In this document: in pieces, positions 62,226-64,000 of the stretch | Layout: the number at the start of each line of letters is the position of its first letter | Position numbering within the stretch: the first letter of the stretch is position 1 | Assembly: GCA_963831645.1 (NCBI GenBank) | Contig: CAWHQZ010000014.1 | Span: 1-64,000 of the forward strand | Reading direction: 5' to 3' | Length of the DNA: 64,000 nucleotides | Origin: CAWHQZ01 sp963831645 | GTDB taxonomy: Bacteria; Pseudomonadota; Alphaproteobacteria; Rhizobiales; Aestuariivirgaceae | The notes under the pieces: model-generated | Told to the model about the DNA's origin: nothing | The model's input: only the letters and a program-made list of their open reading frames with translations | Database searches by the model: none | Position numbers and translations under genes: made by a program

Positions 62226-63968
62226 ATAGTCGAGCAGCGTGTCGAACGTAAGCTCTCAGCGATCCTTGCCGCTGATGTCGCAGGCTATAGCCACCTGGTG
62301 GGCGTTGACGAGGAGGGAACGCTCGCACAGTTGAAGGCGCTTCGGCGTACCCTCGTCGATCCCAAGATCAATGAACATCGCGGGCGGATCGTCAAGACTG
62401 CGGGCGATGGCTTGCTGGTTCAATTCCGGAGTGTCGTGGACGCAGTGCGCTGTGCCGTTGAAGTCCAGCGCCAGATGGTCGAACACAACGCCGAAACGCC
62501 GGAGGAGAAGCGGATCGAATAACGCGTGGGTATCAACGTCGGCGACGTGATCATCGACGGCGAGGATATCCATGGTGACGGCGTGAATGTCGCCGCGCGA
62601 CTTGAAACATTGTCCGAGCCGGGCGGTATCTGCGTGAGCCTTGGTGTCCGCGACCAAGTGCGCGACAAGCTCGACCTCACCTTCGACGATGCAGGCGAGC
62701 AGCAGCTGAAGAACATCGCGCGGCCTGTGCGGGTCTATCGGGTGCGGCTCAGCGGAAATGCCACGCAGGCAGCAGCGGCATTGGCGCCCCCCGACAAGCC
62801 GTCGATTGCGGTCCTGCCTTTTCAGAATATGAGTGGCGACCCCGAGCAGGAATACTTCGCAGGTGGCATGGTGGAAGAGATCATTACGGCGTTGTCGCGC
62901 ATACGTTGGCTGTTCGTGATCGCGCGCAATTCGAGCTTCGCATACAAGGGAGCGAGCGGTCGACCTTGGGGTACGCTATGTGCTTGAAGGCAGCGTGCGC
63001 AAGGCGGGCAACACAGTGCGTATCACAGGGCAACTCATCGATGTCTCGACAGGTGCTCATATCTGGGCAGATCGTTTTGACGGAGAACTAGCGAACATCT
63101 TCGATCTGCAGGATCGGGTGACCGCGAGCGTGGTGGGCGTCATCGGACCCAAGTTGGAACAAGCCGAGATTGAACGGGCCAAGCGCAAGCCAACTGAGAG
63201 TCTAGACGCATATGACCACTATTTGCGTGGCCTAGCAGGAGTTCATCAGTGGACCCGAGAAGGTAACAGCGAGGCGTTGTCACACTTCAAGCGAGCTATT
63301 GAACTCGATCCCAATTTCGCTTCAGCCTTTGGCATGGCTGCACGCTGCTACGCACAACGCGTCGGTTTTGCTTGGGTAATCGATCGCGGGCAGGAGATCG
63401 CTGATGCCGAACGGCTGGCACGGCGGGCCGGAGAACTGGACAAGGAGGATGCCGTTGCGCTCTCTGCGGCGGGAAACGCACTTGTCATTGTCGTTGGCGA
63501 CGTCGACGACGGTGCCGCCTTGATCGATCGGGCTCTGGTGCTCAATCCGAACCTGGCATGGGCATGGCTCTCCAGCGGCTTTGCGAGAATTTTGCTCGGT
63601 GAGCTGGAAGTCGCAATCGAACACGTCGCTCGCGCCATGCGTCTTAGTCCACAGGATCCCCAGATGTTCGCCATGGAAATCGCCATCGCAGCCGCTCACC
63701 TCTTCGCTGGCCGCCCTGACCAGGCATTATCGTGGGCAGAAAAGGCCGTGCAGGAGCGATCGAATTTTTTTGTCGGGACATGCGTCGCCGCGGCCAGCGG
63801 TGCTCTCGCGGGGAAGCTAGCGCAAGCGGAGAAAGCCATGGTGCGCTTGCGTCAGCTCAATCCAGCGCTGCGGATTTCCAACCTCAAGGACATGCAACCC
63901 TTCCGGAGACCGGAACATTTGACGCCAAACTCGCAGAAGGACTGCGAATAGCCGGACTGCCGGAATGA
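62226..63968 (+). pseudogene. Adenylate cyclase with TPR domain, multiply disrupted
   Basis: A class III cyclase (ILAADVAGYSHLVG, GDGLLVQF, GINVGDVIIDGEDIHGDGVNVAARLE), a TolB-like linker (PSIAVLPFQNMSGDPEQEYF) and a TPR domain with ALSHFKRAIELDPNFASAFG. Lesions: the expected start after GGGAGGAGAGG is ATA (62226); a TAA stop at 62520; a frameshift and small gap near 62950-62960 (FAYKG then RYVLEGSVRKAGN); and a frameshift near 63918 before FDAKLAEGLRIAGLPE, the real end. Four lesions make it a likely true pseudogene, related to the cyclase at 58.7 kb. Confidence 0.8.
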
Positions 63969-64000
63969 AACCGGAACCATCAGTGTATGCTGCAAACATC

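Noticed and set aside
58426..63968. Genomic island integrated at tRNA-Leu
   Set aside because: No integrase gene and no repeated copy of the tRNA 3' end were seen within the window, so the idea is only suggested by the decayed genes downstream.
1..64000. CRISPR array, rRNA operon or complete insertion sequence
   Set aside because: No regularly spaced repeats, rRNA-like sequence or transposase with terminal repeats was seen.

Overview
The window is GC-rich chromosomal DNA from an alphaproteobacterium, most likely order Hyphomicrobiales (Rhizobiales). This rests on family content seen in the translations: a SmoEFGK-type polyol ABC transporter, an IalB-family protein, a twin-transmembrane HIG1-like protein, crotonyl-CoA carboxylase/reductase with methylsuccinyl-CoA dehydrogenase and ethylmalonyl-CoA mutase, and an aioXSRBA arsenite oxidase locus of the rhizobial type. 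No rRNA, phage or complete insertion sequence is visible.

Layout. 0.5-1.6 kb: small housekeeping genes including a cold-shock protein. 1.7-10.8 kb: a polyol uptake and oxidation operon (HAD phosphatase, SorC-type regulator, binding protein, two permeases, ATPase, two SDR dehydrogenases), followed by a further SDR and a class I glutamine amidotransferase. 11.0-22.5 kb: a composite arsenic island. arsR-arsC-aqpS run leftward; divergently, aioX (frameshifted), aioS, aioR, aioB and aioA run rightward, followed by a second arsR, an FAD-dependent oxidoreductase with a Cys-rich tail, and an MFS exporter. 22.5-23.3 kb: a HigB/HigA-like toxin-antitoxin pair whose antitoxin is frameshifted. 23.5-38.7 kb: mostly core genes (tRNA-Ala, yggT, folD, typA, argG, an ATP-grasp protein, a secreted beta-propeller, a nitrilase-family enzyme, rlmN, ialB and others). 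35.8-50.8 kb: three enzymes of the ethylmalonyl-CoA pathway (mcd, ccr, ecm), with a peptidase and Dpp-type transporter block (40.2-48.6 kb) lying between ccr and ecm. 50.7-58.5 kb: methyltransferase, gluQRS, AlkA-like glycosylase, HNH nuclease, a palindromic repeat, dsbB, yqaA, ATP-dependent DNA ligase, arfB, a GFA-family protein and an unusual tRNA-Leu. 58.6-64 kb: an adenylate cyclase-GFA fusion, truncated haemoglobin, a MOSC protein, then a decayed stretch with fragments of a response regulator, a cupin and Ku, and a multiply broken cyclase-TPR gene.

How the genes work together. The arsenic island combines sensing (AioX, AioS, AioR), periplasmic oxidation of arsenite (AioBA), cytoplasmic arsenate reduction (ArsC) and export (AqpS, MFS protein), under two ArsR repressors. 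The ethylmalonyl-CoA enzymes serve growth on C1 or C2 carbon or on polyhydroxybutyrate-derived units. The polyol operon and the Dpp block add carbon and nitrogen scavenging.

Caution. At least eight otherwise well-conserved genes carry small frame-changing lesions: single-base indels in seven, and a 4-base repeat shift in rlmN. This density suggests residual sequencing or assembly errors, so single frameshifts should not be read as biology without read support. The 61.3-64 kb stretch looks genuinely degenerate because several independent lesions and gene fragments accumulate there.
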